Position numbers and translations under genes: made by a program. 64,000 nt of DNA, taken from the NCBI RefSeq assembly GCF_965137005.1, contig NZ_CBCRXM010000014.1, positions 28,388 to 92,387 of the forward strand. Reading direction: 5' to 3'. This DNA comes from Sphingomonas_O antarctica. GTDB lineage: Bacteria; Pseudomonadota; Alphaproteobacteria; Sphingomonadales; Sphingomonadaceae. Below the pieces are notes generated by a model. The model saw only the letters and a program-made list of their open reading frames with translations. It had not been told where the DNA came from and searched no databases. Shown in pieces: positions 54,595 to 63,858 of the stretch (its first letter is position 1; each line of letters opens with the position of its first letter).

Positions 54595-55677
54595 TCACAT
54601 ATCGTCGTCGGCATCGGGTCCGGTCATGAGCGCTTCGGCGACGTCCTCGGTCTTGCCGCGGATCATCTTTTCGATGCGATCGGCGATATCGGGGTTCTCG
54701 CGGAGATAGACTTTCGAATTCTCGCGGCCTTGGCCGAGGCGGACCGAGTCATAGCTGAACCAGGCGCCGGATTTCTCGACGATGCCGGCTTTCACGCCGA
54801 GATCGAGGATCTCGCCCATCTTGGAAATGCCTTCACCGTACATGATGTCGAATTCGACCTGCTTGAACGGCGGTGCGACCTTGTTCTTGACGACCTTCAC
54901 GCGCGTGGTGTTGCCGACCACGTCGTCGCGTTCCTTGATCGCGCCGGTGCGGCGGATGTCGAGGCGGACCGAGGCGTAGAATTTGAGCGCGTTGCCGCCG
55001 GTGGTGGTTTCGGGCGAACCGTACATCACGCCGATCTTCATGCGGATCTGGTTGATGAAGATGACGGTGCAGCGCGAACGGCTGATCGACCCGGTGATCT
55101 TGCGCAGCGCCTGCGACATCAAACGCGCCTGCAGGCCGACATGGCTGTCACCCATTTCGCCCTCGATTTCGGCGCGCGGCACGAGTGCCGCGACCGAATC
55201 GATGACGAGGATATCGACCGCGTTCGAGCGGATCAGCGTGTCGGCGATCTCAAGCGCTTGTTCGCCGGTGTCGGGTTGCGACACGATGAGGTTGTCGACA
55301 TCGACGCCGAGTTTCTTGGCATAGCCCGGATCGAGCGCGTGTTCGGCGTCGATGAACGCCGCGGTGCCGCCGGCCTTTTGCGCTTCGGCGATGGCGTGGA
55401 GCGTCAGCGTGGTCTTGCCCGAGCTTTCCGGACCATAGATCTCAACGACGCGGCCGCGTGGCAGGCCGCCGATGCCGAGCGCGATGTCGAGGCCGAGCGA
55501 GCCGGTCGACACCGCTTCGATCTCGACCTTTTCCTTCGAGCCCAGCTTCATCGCCGAACCCTTGCCGAACGCGCGGTCGATCTGTGCCAACGCCGCTTCG
55601 AGCGCGCGGGCGCGTTCCGAATTGTCTACCGCCTTGGTCGCCATATTGTCGCCGATCACCTTCAACTGAACTGCCAT
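54595..55677 (-). CDS. recA: Recombinase RecA
   Basis: 360 aa. Walker A is GPESSGKTT, Walker B is VDILVIDSVAALVPRAE, loop L2 has GGNALKFYASVRLDIRR; the acidic C-terminus (GPDADDDM) is normal. The start at 55677 is preferred over ATG 55644 because AGGGAGG stands five bases before it. Upstream lie a candidate promoter and repeated GAAC sites (SOS control). greB is upstream on the same strand, 114 bases away. Confidence 0.97.
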   Translation of the reverse strand: MAVQLKVIGDNMATKAVDNSERARALEAALAQIDRAFGKGSAMKLGSKEKVEIEAVSTGSLGLDIALGIGGLPRGRVVEIYGPESSGKTTLTLHAIAEAQKAGGTAAFIDAEHALDPGYAKKLGVDVDNLIVSQPDTGEQALEIADTLIRSNAVDILVIDSVAALVPRAEIEGEMGDSHVGLQARLMSQALRKITGSISRSRCTVIFINQIRMKIGVMYGSPETTTGGNALKFYASVRLDIRRTGAIKERDDVVGNTTRVKVVKNKVAPPFKQVEFDIMYGEGISKMGEILDLGVKAGIVEKSGAWFSYDSVRLGQGRENSKVYLRENPDIADRIEKMIRGKTEDVAEALMTGPDADDDM

Positions 55678-55731
55678 TTGAGCCTCCCTGCTAGCCCGTT
55701 TGAGGGCTGGGTCAACGTGATGTTGGAACGG

Positions 55732-55785
55732 GACATAAATGGAACAAATGCCCCTGACAAGAACAAATAGGAACGAAATAGGAAA
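55732..55785 (-). promoter_or_regulatory. recA promoter with candidate LexA (SOS) sites
   Basis: On the minus strand TTGTCA (55755-55760) and TATGTC (55732-55737) are spaced by 17 bases, a plausible sigma-70-type promoter about 50 bases before recA. Just upstream are GAAC/GTTC repeats: GAAC at 55761 and 55771 (six bases between) and GAAC-N7-GAAA at 55771-55785, close to the alphaproteobacterial SOS box GAAC-N7-GAAC but with one mismatch or one base short. Confidence 0.5.
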
Positions 55786-55791
55786 TAAATG

Positions 55792-56265
55792 TCACTCGTA
55801 AGCGATTTCAATCACTTCCCAGTTCTTTTCGCCGCCCGGCAGGTTGACGGTACGCACATCGCCGACGCGGGCACCACGCAGCGCACGGGCGAGCGGCGAG
55901 CCCCAGCCGATGCGCCCCTGCCCTGCCTCGGCCTCGTCATCGCCCACGATGGTCAGGCGACGTTCGAGATCGTCGTCATCGGCCACGATGACGGTGGCAC
56001 CGAAGCGCACAGCATCGCGCTCGCCCTCCCCCGGTTTGACGATTGTCACCGCCTTCATGCGCTTGGCGAGAAAGCCCGCGCGCCGATCGATCGCGCGCAA
56101 TTTCTGGCGGCCGTAAATGTAATCCCCGTTTTCGGACCGGTCGCCATTGCCCGCGGCCCAACTGACGATCTCGACGATGGCGGGACGTTCGACCGACATG
56201 AGCTGTTCGTATTCGGTGCGAAGGGCGGCAAAGCCGGCGGCGGTGATGGGTTGGATCGGAGTCAT
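55792..56265 (-). CDS. greB: Transcription elongation factor GreB
   Basis: 157 aa. N-terminal coiled coil that enters the RNA polymerase channel, with the tip acidic residues in GDRSENGDYIYGRQKLR (E and D that hold Mg2+). C-terminal FKBP-like domain ends SPLARALRGARVGDVRTVNL and PGGEKNWEVIEIAY. GreB over GreA is favoured by the YIYGRQKLREIDRR-like segment. The gene is divergent from the alpha/beta hydrolase, with 34 bases between starts. Confidence 0.93.
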   Translation of the reverse strand: MTPIQPITAAGFAALRTEYEQLMSVERPAIVEIVSWAAGNGDRSENGDYIYGRQKLRAIDRRAGFLAKRMKAVTIVKPGEGERDAVRFGATVIVADDDDLERRLTIVGDDEAEAGQGRIGWGSPLARALRGARVGDVRTVNLPGGEKNWEVIEIAYE

Positions 56266-56299
56266 TGGATCGGTCGTTACGGTTGTAAGGAGACTATGT

Positions 56300-57394
56300 G
56301 TGTTACGCCACCTGACCCTGTCCGCCGCCCTGTTGGCCCTTGCCGCCGCGCCGGCGCCCGATCCGTACATGCCGGGGCGGGAAATCGTGACCGACCTGAA
56401 CAAGATCGTCACCGCCAACGGCGTGCAGGAGACCTTCGAGACCAGGCTCGGCGGTGCGCGGCAAATCGTGAATGTGCGCGGGGCGGACAAGAACAACCCG
56501 ATCCTCGTTTTCATCCATGGCGGGCCTGCATCCGTCGAGATGCCGCTGGCCTGGTCGTTTCAGCGGCCCTGGGAGGATTATTTCACCGTGGTCCACTGGG
56601 ATCAGCGCGGCGCGGGGCGCAGTTTTCCGCTCAACGATCAGGCGGCGCTGGCACCGACGCTCAAGCCCGAACGCTATCGCGACGATACCATCGAACTGAT
56701 CGAGCAGCTCCGCCAGCGTTACGGCAAGCGCAAGGTCGTGCTGATGGGTCTCAGCTGGGGGTCGCTGGTCGGATTGATGGTCGCGGAGAAGCGCCCCGAT
56801 CTGCTCTACGCCTATGTTGGCGTCGGCCAGTTGATCGATTTCCGGGAGAATGAAGTCGAGGGCTATAATTGGACGCTCGCGGAGGCGCGCCGGCGCGGCG
56901 ATGCGCTTGCGGTCAAAGAGCTTCAGGCGATCGCGCCTTATCCGGGGCCGGGTGCGTTCGATCTGCAGAAGCTCGATATCGAGCGGAAGTGGAACGTGGC
57001 CTATGGCGGGCTGCTGTGGGGCCGGCCCGACCCGCAATTCTACTTCCACCTCGGGCGCCTATCCCCCGAATATACGCTGGCAGACCGGCAGGCATGGGAC
57101 GCGGGCAGCGCCTACACGATGAAGATCTTGTGGCCGCAACTGGCGGATATGTCGTTCAAGCGGCTGACGCGGCTCGATGTGCCGGTTGTTCTACTGCTCG
57201 GGCGGCACGACACGACGACCGCTTCGACGATCGCCGCACGGTGGTTCGCGGGATTGAAGGCACCGAAGAAGCGGCTCGTGTGGTTCGAGAATTCGGCACA
57301 CATCCCGATCTTCGAGGAGCCGGGGCGGACGTTCGCCGCGCTGCTGACCGAAGTGCGGCCGCTCGCTCAACCCGGCGACGATCTGCCCAAATAA
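56300..57394 (+). CDS. Exported alpha/beta hydrolase (proline iminopeptidase-like)
   Basis: 364 aa with signal peptide (RHLTLSAALLALAAAPAPD). The fold shows the oxyanion HGGPASVEMPLAW, the WDQRGAGRS motif typical of proline iminopeptidases (S33), nucleophile elbow MGLSWGSLVG, and closing Asp (GRHDTTT) and His (NSAHIP). A peptidase or esterase in the periplasm is likely; the substrate is unknown. The GTG start at 56300 has AAGGAG seven bases upstream. Its end overlaps the transglycosylase gene by 28 bases (convergent). Confidence 0.87.
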   Translation: MLRHLTLSAALLALAAAPAPDPYMPGREIVTDLNKIVTANGVQETFETRLGGARQIVNVRGADKNNPILVFIHGGPASVEMPLAWSFQRPWEDYFTVVHWDQRGAGRSFPLNDQAALAPTLKPERYRDDTIELIEQLRQRYGKRKVVLMGLSWGSLVGLMVAEKRPDLLYAYVGVGQLIDFRENEVEGYNWTLAEARRRGDALAVKELQAIAPYPGPGAFDLQKLDIERKWNVAYGGLLWGRPDPQFYFHLGRLSPEYTLADRQAWDAGSAYTMKILWPQLADMSFKRLTRLDVPVVLLLGRHDTTTASTIAARWFAGLKAPKKRLVWFENSAHIPIFEEPGRTFAALLTEVRPLAQPGDDLPK

Positions 57395-59310
57395 TTGCTC
57401 AGCGGGGTCGGTCCCTTGAACGGCGCATGGTCGGGCGCGAGGAGGCCGTAGACGACGGCGTTTTCGAGGACGTGCTGCACATAGGCGCGGGTTTCGCTGA
57501 AGGGGATCGCCTCAATCCATTTGAGCGTGTCGGTGCCGGTGCGCGGGTCGCCGTTCGCCGCCAGCCATTTGTTCACGTTGCCGCCACCGGCATTATAGGC
57601 CGCGACCGCCAGCACGTAATTGCCGCCATAGCTTTGCAGCAGCCGCGTGAAATACCAGCTGCCGAGGCGCATGTTGTAGGTCGGCTCGGTCATGCTGGCG
57701 GGTTGCCAGCCGATGCCGCTGCGGTTCGCGGTTTCCTGCGCAGTGGGGGTCATCAGCTGCATCACGCCGACGGCACCCGCGCGGCTGACGATCTTGCGGT
57801 CGAACTGGCTTTCCTGGCGCGCGATGGCGTGAACCATGATCCAGCTACCACGTGCATCGTCGGGGATCGGGACGACGGGGAAACCAGGGCGGAGTTGGTC
57901 GCGATAGCCGTTCACGCCCGCGCTGCGCCCGATCATTACCGCGAGGTCAGGACGGCCGATACGCGCGGCGAAATCATAACCGAGCGCGTGGTCGCTGTCG
58001 CTGTTGGCGTCCTGGGCGATGGCGCGCAGGAACAGCGATTGCGTCGCCCAATCGCCGATCTGGCCGAGGTAGCGCGCGGCGGCGGGGAGATCGGCACGAT
58101 CATAGGTTGCGCGTTGCTCAGGTGTCAGCCGCGCCGGATCGCGCTGTGGCGGGAGTTCGAGCGGCTTGCCGAGGCGTTCGAGCGCGAGCTGGCCGTGGAA
58201 CTGGTCGAAATAGTCCGCCGCCTGTTCGAAAAACTGGCGAGAGGCGAAGCGATCCCCCGCGCGTTCGGCGGCGCGTCCCGCCCAATAGAGTCCCTTCGCG
58301 CGGGTCGAGGGGGTCTTGGCGGCATTGGCGTAAAGATCGAACATCCGCACCGCGTCGTTGGGGCGATTGAGCTTATCCAGCGCGGTGGTGCCCGCGAGCC
58401 AGGCGAGGCTGGTGTAATCGTCGCGCTCGGCCAGCGAGCGGTCGCGGACCTGCACGCCATCCGGATACGCGTCGGTGAGTTTGGATGCGATGGCGTAAGC
58501 GGTGGACCAATTCCCCTGCCCCGCCGCTTCCTTCGCCAGTGACAGCATCGTGTCGAGCCAGCGGGTCGCGTCATAGGGCGGCACGTCGAGTTTGGGGCGG
58601 TTGGCGAACAGGCTGCGCGAGGCATCGAGCTGGCCGGTCGCGCGCAGCCATGACGCCTGATCGATGATGAAACCGGCATTGCTGCGCGCGTCCGTCGGCG
58701 CGAGGCCGAGCTGTTCGGCGGAATCGGGGGCGCTGCGCTGAAACGCCAGCCGGATGGCGTAGATTGGCTGGCGGATCGGGCTGGTCCCGGTCAGCTGGCG
58801 CGCGGCGGAGGCGGCGTTGCGCGACCACAGCAGCCGCTCCATGCGGTTGTCCTGATCGCTTTGCGTCAGCGCGCTGCCGAAGCGCGATTGCAGGCGCGCC
58901 TCGTCATCGGCGCCGAATGCGCCGGCGGTCCACGCCTTGCGGGCCGCCACGCGCGCCGCGTCGCTGCGCCCCAGAGCGTTCAGCGCCTCGGCATAGCGCA
59001 GTCCGGCGCTGGCGGATTGCGGGGCATAGCGGCCGAAGAACGCGACCACTGTGTTCGGACTGGCGGCATCGGCGCGCAGATTGCGTTCGGCATTGCCGCG
59101 CAGCCCGCTCTCCCCCGGCCAGCCGGGATGCGCGATCAGGAAAGTGGCATAGCGTTCGAACGGCAGCGTGGCCGACGCGCGCAACGCTTTCCATTCGAGG
59201 AGCGTCCCGGCGATGGCGGGGTTGCTCGCTTCGATCGGTGCGAAGCTTTGCGCGTAAGCGGGACCGGCAAGGGTCAGGGCAAGGGCGGCGAGCGCGTGGT
59301 TCGTCGTCAT
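57367..59310 (-). CDS. Soluble lytic murein transglycosylase (Slt70-like)
   Basis: 647 aa with signal peptide (MTTNHALAALALTLAGPAYA). A long superhelical N-terminal part of short helices (about residues 30-440) precedes the SLT domain: catalytic Glu in IARQESQFDRKIVSRAGAVG, then VMQLMTPTAQE and AVAAYNAGGGNVNKWL. It cleaves glycan strands to anhydromuropeptides. A TTG at 59319 in the same frame has a better spaced AAGGAGG and could be the real start. It is divergent from dapA. Confidence 0.92.
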   Translation of the reverse strand: MTTNHALAALALTLAGPAYAQSFAPIEASNPAIAGTLLEWKALRASATLPFERYATFLIAHPGWPGESGLRGNAERNLRADAASPNTVVAFFGRYAPQSASAGLRYAEALNALGRSDAARVAARKAWTAGAFGADDEARLQSRFGSALTQSDQDNRMERLLWSRNAASAARQLTGTSPIRQPIYAIRLAFQRSAPDSAEQLGLAPTDARSNAGFIIDQASWLRATGQLDASRSLFANRPKLDVPPYDATRWLDTMLSLAKEAAGQGNWSTAYAIASKLTDAYPDGVQVRDRSLAERDDYTSLAWLAGTTALDKLNRPNDAVRMFDLYANAAKTPSTRAKGLYWAGRAAERAGDRFASRQFFEQAADYFDQFHGQLALERLGKPLELPPQRDPARLTPEQRATYDRADLPAAARYLGQIGDWATQSLFLRAIAQDANSDSDHALGYDFAARIGRPDLAVMIGRSAGVNGYRDQLRPGFPVVPIPDDARGSWIMVHAIARQESQFDRKIVSRAGAVGVMQLMTPTAQETANRSGIGWQPASMTEPTYNMRLGSWYFTRLLQSYGGNYVLAVAAYNAGGGNVNKWLAANGDPRTGTDTLKWIEAIPFSETRAYVQHVLENAVVYGLLAPDHAPFKGPTPLSNYLGRSSPG

Positions 59311-59388
59311 ACTGGCCAAATGACCGCCCCCTCCTTATCAGGCAATGAATAATGCGCTGGCGGATAGCCGCGCGCGGAGATTGGTCCC

Positions 59389-60264
59389 ATGTTTTCCGGC
59401 TCGATTCCGGCACTTGTCACCCCGTTCCGGGACGGCGCGGTCGATGAAGCGGCGTTTCGCCGCCTGGTCGACTGGCAGATCGCCGAGGGGTCATCGGCGC
59501 TGGTCCCGTGCGGCACGACGGGCGAAAGCGCGACGCTGTCTTACGAAGAGCATTATCGCGTCATCGCCCTTTGCGTCGAAGCGGCGGACGGACGTGTGCC
59601 GGTGATCGCCGGGTGCGGGTCGAACGATACCGCCGTCGCAAAGAAGCACATGGCGTTTTCCGCAAGCGTCGGATGCGCTGCCGCCCTGGTGGTTGCGCCC
59701 TATTACAACCGCCCGAGCCAGGCGGGGATCGAGGCGCATTATCGCGCGCTGGCCGATGCCAGCGACCTGCCGATCATTCTATACAATGTGCCCGGACGCA
59801 CCGTGACCGACATCCTGCCGTCGACCGTGGCGGCGCTGGACGATGTGCCGACGATCATCGGGATCAAGGACGCCAGCGGCAATTTGGCGCGCTGTGCCGA
59901 TCATCGCATCTCCAACGGCGACGATTTCTGCCAGCTGTCGGGCAATGACGACATGGCGCTGGCGTTCGATGCGGCGGGCGGAGTCGGCTGTATTTCGGTG
60001 ACGGCCAACGTCGCGCCGCGGCTGTGTGCCGAATTGCAGGCGGCGTGCCTGACCGGCGATTATGCCAAGGCGCGCGAGATTAACGACCGGCTGCATCCGC
60101 TGCACGGGGCGTTGTTTGCCGATGCTTCTCCGGGGCCGACGAAATATGCGCTGGCGAAGTTGCACGATTGGTTGAACGACGAATTGCGTCTGCCGCTGAC
60201 GCCGCCGTCGAGCGCGGCCAGCGCGGCGGTCGATGCCGCGCTGGCTCACGCTGGACTGATTTGA
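59389..60264 (+). CDS. dapA: 4-hydroxy-tetrahydrodipicolinate synthase
   Basis: 291 aa; condenses pyruvate with aspartate semialdehyde in lysine and meso-DAP synthesis. Schiff-base Lys in IIGIKDASG; Tyr in LYNVPGRT; PCGTTGESATLS is the pyruvate site. The start at 59389 (MFSGSIPALVTPF) is the family norm. It feeds peptidoglycan precursors, with the transglycosylase gene divergent next door. Confidence 0.97.
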   Translation: MFSGSIPALVTPFRDGAVDEAAFRRLVDWQIAEGSSALVPCGTTGESATLSYEEHYRVIALCVEAADGRVPVIAGCGSNDTAVAKKHMAFSASVGCAAALVVAPYYNRPSQAGIEAHYRALADASDLPIILYNVPGRTVTDILPSTVAALDDVPTIIGIKDASGNLARCADHRISNGDDFCQLSGNDDMALAFDAAGGVGCISVTANVAPRLCAELQAACLTGDYAKAREINDRLHPLHGALFADASPGPTKYALAKLHDWLNDELRLPLTPPSSAASAAVDAALAHAGLI

Positions 60265-60268
60265 AGAC

Positions 60269-60921
60269 CTAGTTTCCGACGGTCGTCGTCGTTTTGACTT
60301 TCATCGCTGCTGGACGCGTCGTGGTGGTTACGTGGCGATGGACCGGGTGATGGACGACGCGGTGAGTCACGACGCGATGCGTCACGACACGTGGTGCTGG
60401 TGCAGCGGCGGTTGTTTCGGTCGTCACCGTGGTTGGCGCAGGTGCCGCCGCCTGAATGATCACGGGAGCGGGGGCGGGCTTGGCAGCGGCGGCCGCTTCG
60501 GCAGCAGCTGCGCGTTCATTGGCGGCGGCGGCGTCTTGTTGTGCCGCGTTGGCCGATGCAGCAGCTTGAGCGGTGGCCGCAGCAGCGTCCTGCGTCTTGG
60601 CGCGATCTGCCATGCCCAGCGCCTGATCGGCGAGCATCGCCGCGTGATTGGCGGCGGCGATCGCCTCGTCCTTATGACCCTTGGCCTGTTGTTCCCTGGC
60701 GTCGGCCAGAGTCGCCGTCGCTTCGGCTGACAAACGCGGGGTTTCGCCTGCCGCGCCGATCTTGTTCGCGGCATCGATCTTGGCTTGAGCGGCGGCGATG
60801 GCTGCGGTGGCACGCTCGTTCTTGTCACCGGCCAGGGCTGGCGAAGCCAATGTCAGAGCGGCGGCGAATGCAATAATTGAAGGCGTGGTAAATCAATTGA
60901 AGGCGTGGTAAATCGTTTCAT
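60269..60921 (-). pseudogene. Ala-rich exported protein, frameshifted by a 20-bp tandem duplication in the signal peptide
   Basis: The ATG at 60921 starts MKRFTTPSI, but the frame then runs to a stop within 15 codons. Removing one copy of the duplicated 20 bases (60875-60894 / 60895-60914) joins it to a second open frame and gives a 210 aa protein: MKRFTTPSIIAFAAALTLA with SPALA as a signal peptide, then an Ala/Lys/Asp-rich region with coiled-coil character (residues about 30-110), a Pro/Thr/Val-rich segment, and His/Val repeats (VVTHRVVTHRVVHHPVHRH) before a basic end. It resembles the layout of DUF4398-type proteins only loosely; function unknown. Without repair a TTG in the second frame could at best give a product lacking the signal's start. 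Confidence 0.75.
60875..60914. repeat. Perfect 20-bp tandem duplication
   Basis: Two identical copies of AATTGAAGGCGTGGTAAATC stand head to tail (60875-60894 and 60895-60914). Because 20 is not a multiple of three, it shifts the frame of the gene above. Confidence 0.95.
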
Positions 60922-61029
60922 GGTGCGACTCTTTTTCGTTGTGGATGCCGCGTCAAACGGTTGACCGGTCGAAGCCGTTCCCTTGCGCGCTTTCCACGAC
61001 GGCCAATCGCCCCTACATCGCCCCTCTTC

Positions 61030-61512
61030 ATGCCCCGTCCCAAGCCACCCACGTTCGACAAGGTCAAAACCGTCGCCGAGAACCGGCGCGCGCGGTACGA
61101 TTATGCCATCGACACGGTGTACGAAGCGGGCATCGCGCTGACCGGGACCGAGGTGAAATCGCTGCGGTTCGGCGAGGGATCGATCGCCGAAAGCTATGCC
61201 GAGGTGAGCGATGCGGGGGTGTTCCTGATCAACGCCAACATCCCCGAGTTCAGCCACGGCAACCGGTTCAATCACGAGCCCAAGCGGCCGCGCAAATTGC
61301 TGTTGCACGAGCGCGAGATCGCCAAGCTGCACGGCGCGGTATCGCGGCAGGGCATGACCCTCGTGCCGCTGTCGGTCTATTTCAACGCGCGCGGGCGGGC
61401 CAAGGTCGAACTGGCGCTGGCCAAGGGGCGCAAGCATCACGACAAGCGCGAATATGAGCAGGAAAAGGACTGGAAGCGCGAGGCCGCGCGGCTGCTCAGG
61501 GATCGTGGATAA
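61030..61512 (+). CDS. smpB: SsrA-binding protein SmpB
   Basis: 160 aa tmRNA partner for ribosome rescue. Signatures: ALTGTEVKSLR (helix H1), EFSHGNRFNHEPKRPRKLLLH and the basic C-terminal tail KGRKHHDKRE with DWKREAARLLRDRG that enters the mRNA channel. The start at 61030 (MPRPKPPTFDKVKT). The tmRNA gene itself is not visible here. The stop directly touches the cckA start (0 bases). Confidence 0.97.
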   Translation: MPRPKPPTFDKVKTVAENRRARYDYAIDTVYEAGIALTGTEVKSLRFGEGSIAESYAEVSDAGVFLINANIPEFSHGNRFNHEPKRPRKLLLHEREIAKLHGAVSRQGMTLVPLSVYFNARGRAKVELALAKGRKHHDKREYEQEKDWKREAARLLRDRG

Positions 61513-63858
61513 GTGAAAGCCGGCGGCGAACGGCTGTTGATCGCGGGTGTGGTTCTCGCCGCGGCGGGATCGGCGGTGGTAATCGGGTTGCTCGCCGCCT
61601 TGCCGCTGCCCGGGATTGCCGCGGCTATCGCATTGATTGCGGCGCTCGGCGCGCTGGGCCTGATCCAGATCCGTGATGCGACGCCCGCCGCCCGCGCGTC
61701 GGTAGCCGACTGGACGATGGTCCGTGCGGTGGCCGATGGCGAGAATGTTCCGGTGCTGCTGATCAACCGTGACGGGCATCCGGTCTGCGCCAATCAGACG
61801 TTCGAGAGTCGTTTTGGCGGCGTCGGTTTCGCCGCCGTGCCATTTTCGGATCAGGACCGCGCGCAGCTGACCATCTCAACGCGCTTCGCGTGGCAGAATG
61901 GCAGTGCGACGTTCAACGCGCGATTAGGGGACCGCAACTTCATCATCGCGGCGACACGCGCCGGGTGGGATGAACCGGTGCTCGTGTGGCGCTTCACCCC
62001 CGACGAGACTTATGATCGCGCCGCAGACGTGATCGGGGCGATCGCCGGCGATATTGGTGAGCGGCTCGGTCATGCCGGCATCATGGCGGCGGTGATTGAC
62101 GAGCGCGCCGGACTGCTCGCAATCAACGCTGCGATGGCGTTGCGCGCGACCGCCGGCGCGCGACGCGAATTGAATTCCAATGAGCTCGACGAGCTGCTGA
62201 CGCTCGACGATGCGGGCCGATTACGTTTCGTCGCCGAGGGACCGGCCGCTGCGCCACTGCGGCTGTTCCAGGTGCCGCTCGCGGAAGAAGGCCAAGACGG
62301 ACCGCGCCTTGCCGCGATCGTCGATGACGACAGCGCGATCGTCAGCGCGGGCGGCGACGAGGCGCTCCACACCTTGCTGTCGATGCTGCCTTTCGGTCTG
62401 GCGCTGGCGGATCGCGATGGGCGATTCCTGTACATCAATCAGGCCTTCATGCGCGCGGGCGGCGTGCCCGCCGGATCAATGCCGGTCTATCCATCGGACC
62501 TGGTGATTGCCGAGGACAAGGCCGCGGTGGCGGACGCGGTGCGTCGCTTCGCGCTGAGCCGGTCGAGCCAAGGCGATATCGCCATTAGACTGAAAGCGCG
62601 GCCCGACGATCCGATCGCGATGACCATCGCCGGCACGCGCGGACTGGGAGAAGCGGCGGCCTTGCTCAGCCTCAAGGACAATAGCGAGGAAACGCGGTTG
62701 CAGCGGGAGGTGGCGCAGGCGACCAAGATGCAGGCGGTCGGGCAGCTGGCGGGCGGCGTGGCGCATGATTTCAACAACATCCTGACGGGCATCATCGGCC
62801 ATTGCGACCTGATGCTGATGCGCCATTCACCCGGCGACAGCGATTATGACGACATTCAGCAGGTCCGGCTCAACTCGAACCGCGCGGCCAGTCTGACGCG
62901 GCAATTGCTGGCATTTTCGCGCCAGCAGACGTTGCGCCCGCAAGTGCTGCAACTGCCCGATGTGGTCTCCGAAGTGTCGAACCTCCTCAAGCGGTTGCTT
63001 GGCGAGACTGTCGAACTGGTCATCCAGCATGGCCGTGGCATGGCCTCCGTCCGCGCCGACCCGGGGCAGCTCGAGCAAGTCATCGTCAATTTGGCGGTCA
63101 ATGCGCGCGACGCGATGGCCGATGGCGGCACACTGACGCTGCGCACCTATGCCATGTCGGCGGCCGAAGTACGGCGGCTGGGGTCGGACGTGCTGCCGAT
63201 CGCCGATTATGTCGCGCTGCGCATGAGCGATACCGGCACAGGCATTCCCGAGGAATTGATCACCAAGATCTTCGAGCCGTTCTTCACGACCAAGGAGGTC
63301 GGCAAAGGCACCGGGCTGGGCCTGTCCACCGTCTATGGCATCGTCAAGCAATCGGGCGGGTTTATCTTCGCCGAAAATCCGTCCGCAGGCGGTGCGAGCA
63401 TCGTCATCTATCTGCCGATCCACACGGGTATCGGTGAACAACCCGAAGTCACCAAACCCGCCGACAAGCCACTTGAGTTATGGGGTCAGGGTCATGTCTT
63501 GCTGGTCGAGGATGAGGATATGGTCCGGGCGGTCGCCGAACGGGCGCTGACGCGGCATGGGTACACCGTCACGACGGCGGCGAATGGTGAGGAAGCGCTG
63601 GAACTTTTGGAAGGAGACGAGGCGCCCGATCTGCTGATTTCGGACGTGGTCATGCCGAGCATGGATGGACCGACTCTGGTCCGTCATGCGCGGCTCAAAT
63701 TTCCCGATCTGCCGGTGTTGTTCATGTCGGGCTATGCCGAGGAGCAACTGCGGCGGTCGATCGATATCGACCGGGTGCATTTCCTGCCCAAGCCGTTCAG
63801 CGTGAAGCAGCTGGCGGAGGCGGCGCAAAAGGTTCTGGCCGAGGCTGCAGCCGAATAA
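61513..63858 (+). CDS. cckA: Hybrid histidine kinase of the CckA type
   Basis: 781 aa. Two N-terminal membrane helices (about residues 8-30 and 33-52), PAS-like sensor regions (about 75-370; the second begins MLPFGLALADRDGRFLYINQAF), DHp with phospho-acceptor H418 in GGVAHDFNNILTGI, ATPase domain (NLAVNARDAMADG, MSDTGTGIPEE, FTTKEVGKGTGLGL) and a C-terminal receiver with D711 in LISDVVMPSMDG. This matches CckA, the kinase-phosphatase that feeds CtrA through ChpT in alphaproteobacteria; smpB next door is also the Caulobacter arrangement. Control of cell cycle and motility is inferred from that orthology. Start GTG directly after the smpB stop. Confidence 0.9.
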   Translation: MKAGGERLLIAGVVLAAAGSAVVIGLLAALPLPGIAAAIALIAALGALGLIQIRDATPAARASVADWTMVRAVADGENVPVLLINRDGHPVCANQTFESRFGGVGFAAVPFSDQDRAQLTISTRFAWQNGSATFNARLGDRNFIIAATRAGWDEPVLVWRFTPDETYDRAADVIGAIAGDIGERLGHAGIMAAVIDERAGLLAINAAMALRATAGARRELNSNELDELLTLDDAGRLRFVAEGPAAAPLRLFQVPLAEEGQDGPRLAAIVDDDSAIVSAGGDEALHTLLSMLPFGLALADRDGRFLYINQAFMRAGGVPAGSMPVYPSDLVIAEDKAAVADAVRRFALSRSSQGDIAIRLKARPDDPIAMTIAGTRGLGEAAALLSLKDNSEETRLQREVAQATKMQAVGQLAGGVAHDFNNILTGIIGHCDLMLMRHSPGDSDYDDIQQVRLNSNRAASLTRQLLAFSRQQTLRPQVLQLPDVVSEVSNLLKRLLGETVELVIQHGRGMASVRADPGQLEQVIVNLAVNARDAMADGGTLTLRTYAMSAAEVRRLGSDVLPIADYVALRMSDTGTGIPEELITKIFEPFFTTKEVGKGTGLGLSTVYGIVKQSGGFIFAENPSAGGASIVIYLPIHTGIGEQPEVTKPADKPLELWGQGHVLLVEDEDMVRAVAERALTRHGYTVTTAANGEEALELLEGDEAPDLLISDVVMPSMDGPTLVRHARLKFPDLPVLFMSGYAEEQLRRSIDIDRVHFLPKPFSVKQLAEAAQKVLAEAAAE

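Noticed and set aside
60922..61029. tmRNA (ssrA) gene next to smpB
   Set aside because: The gap is too short, and no tRNA-like ends or tag frame are visible.
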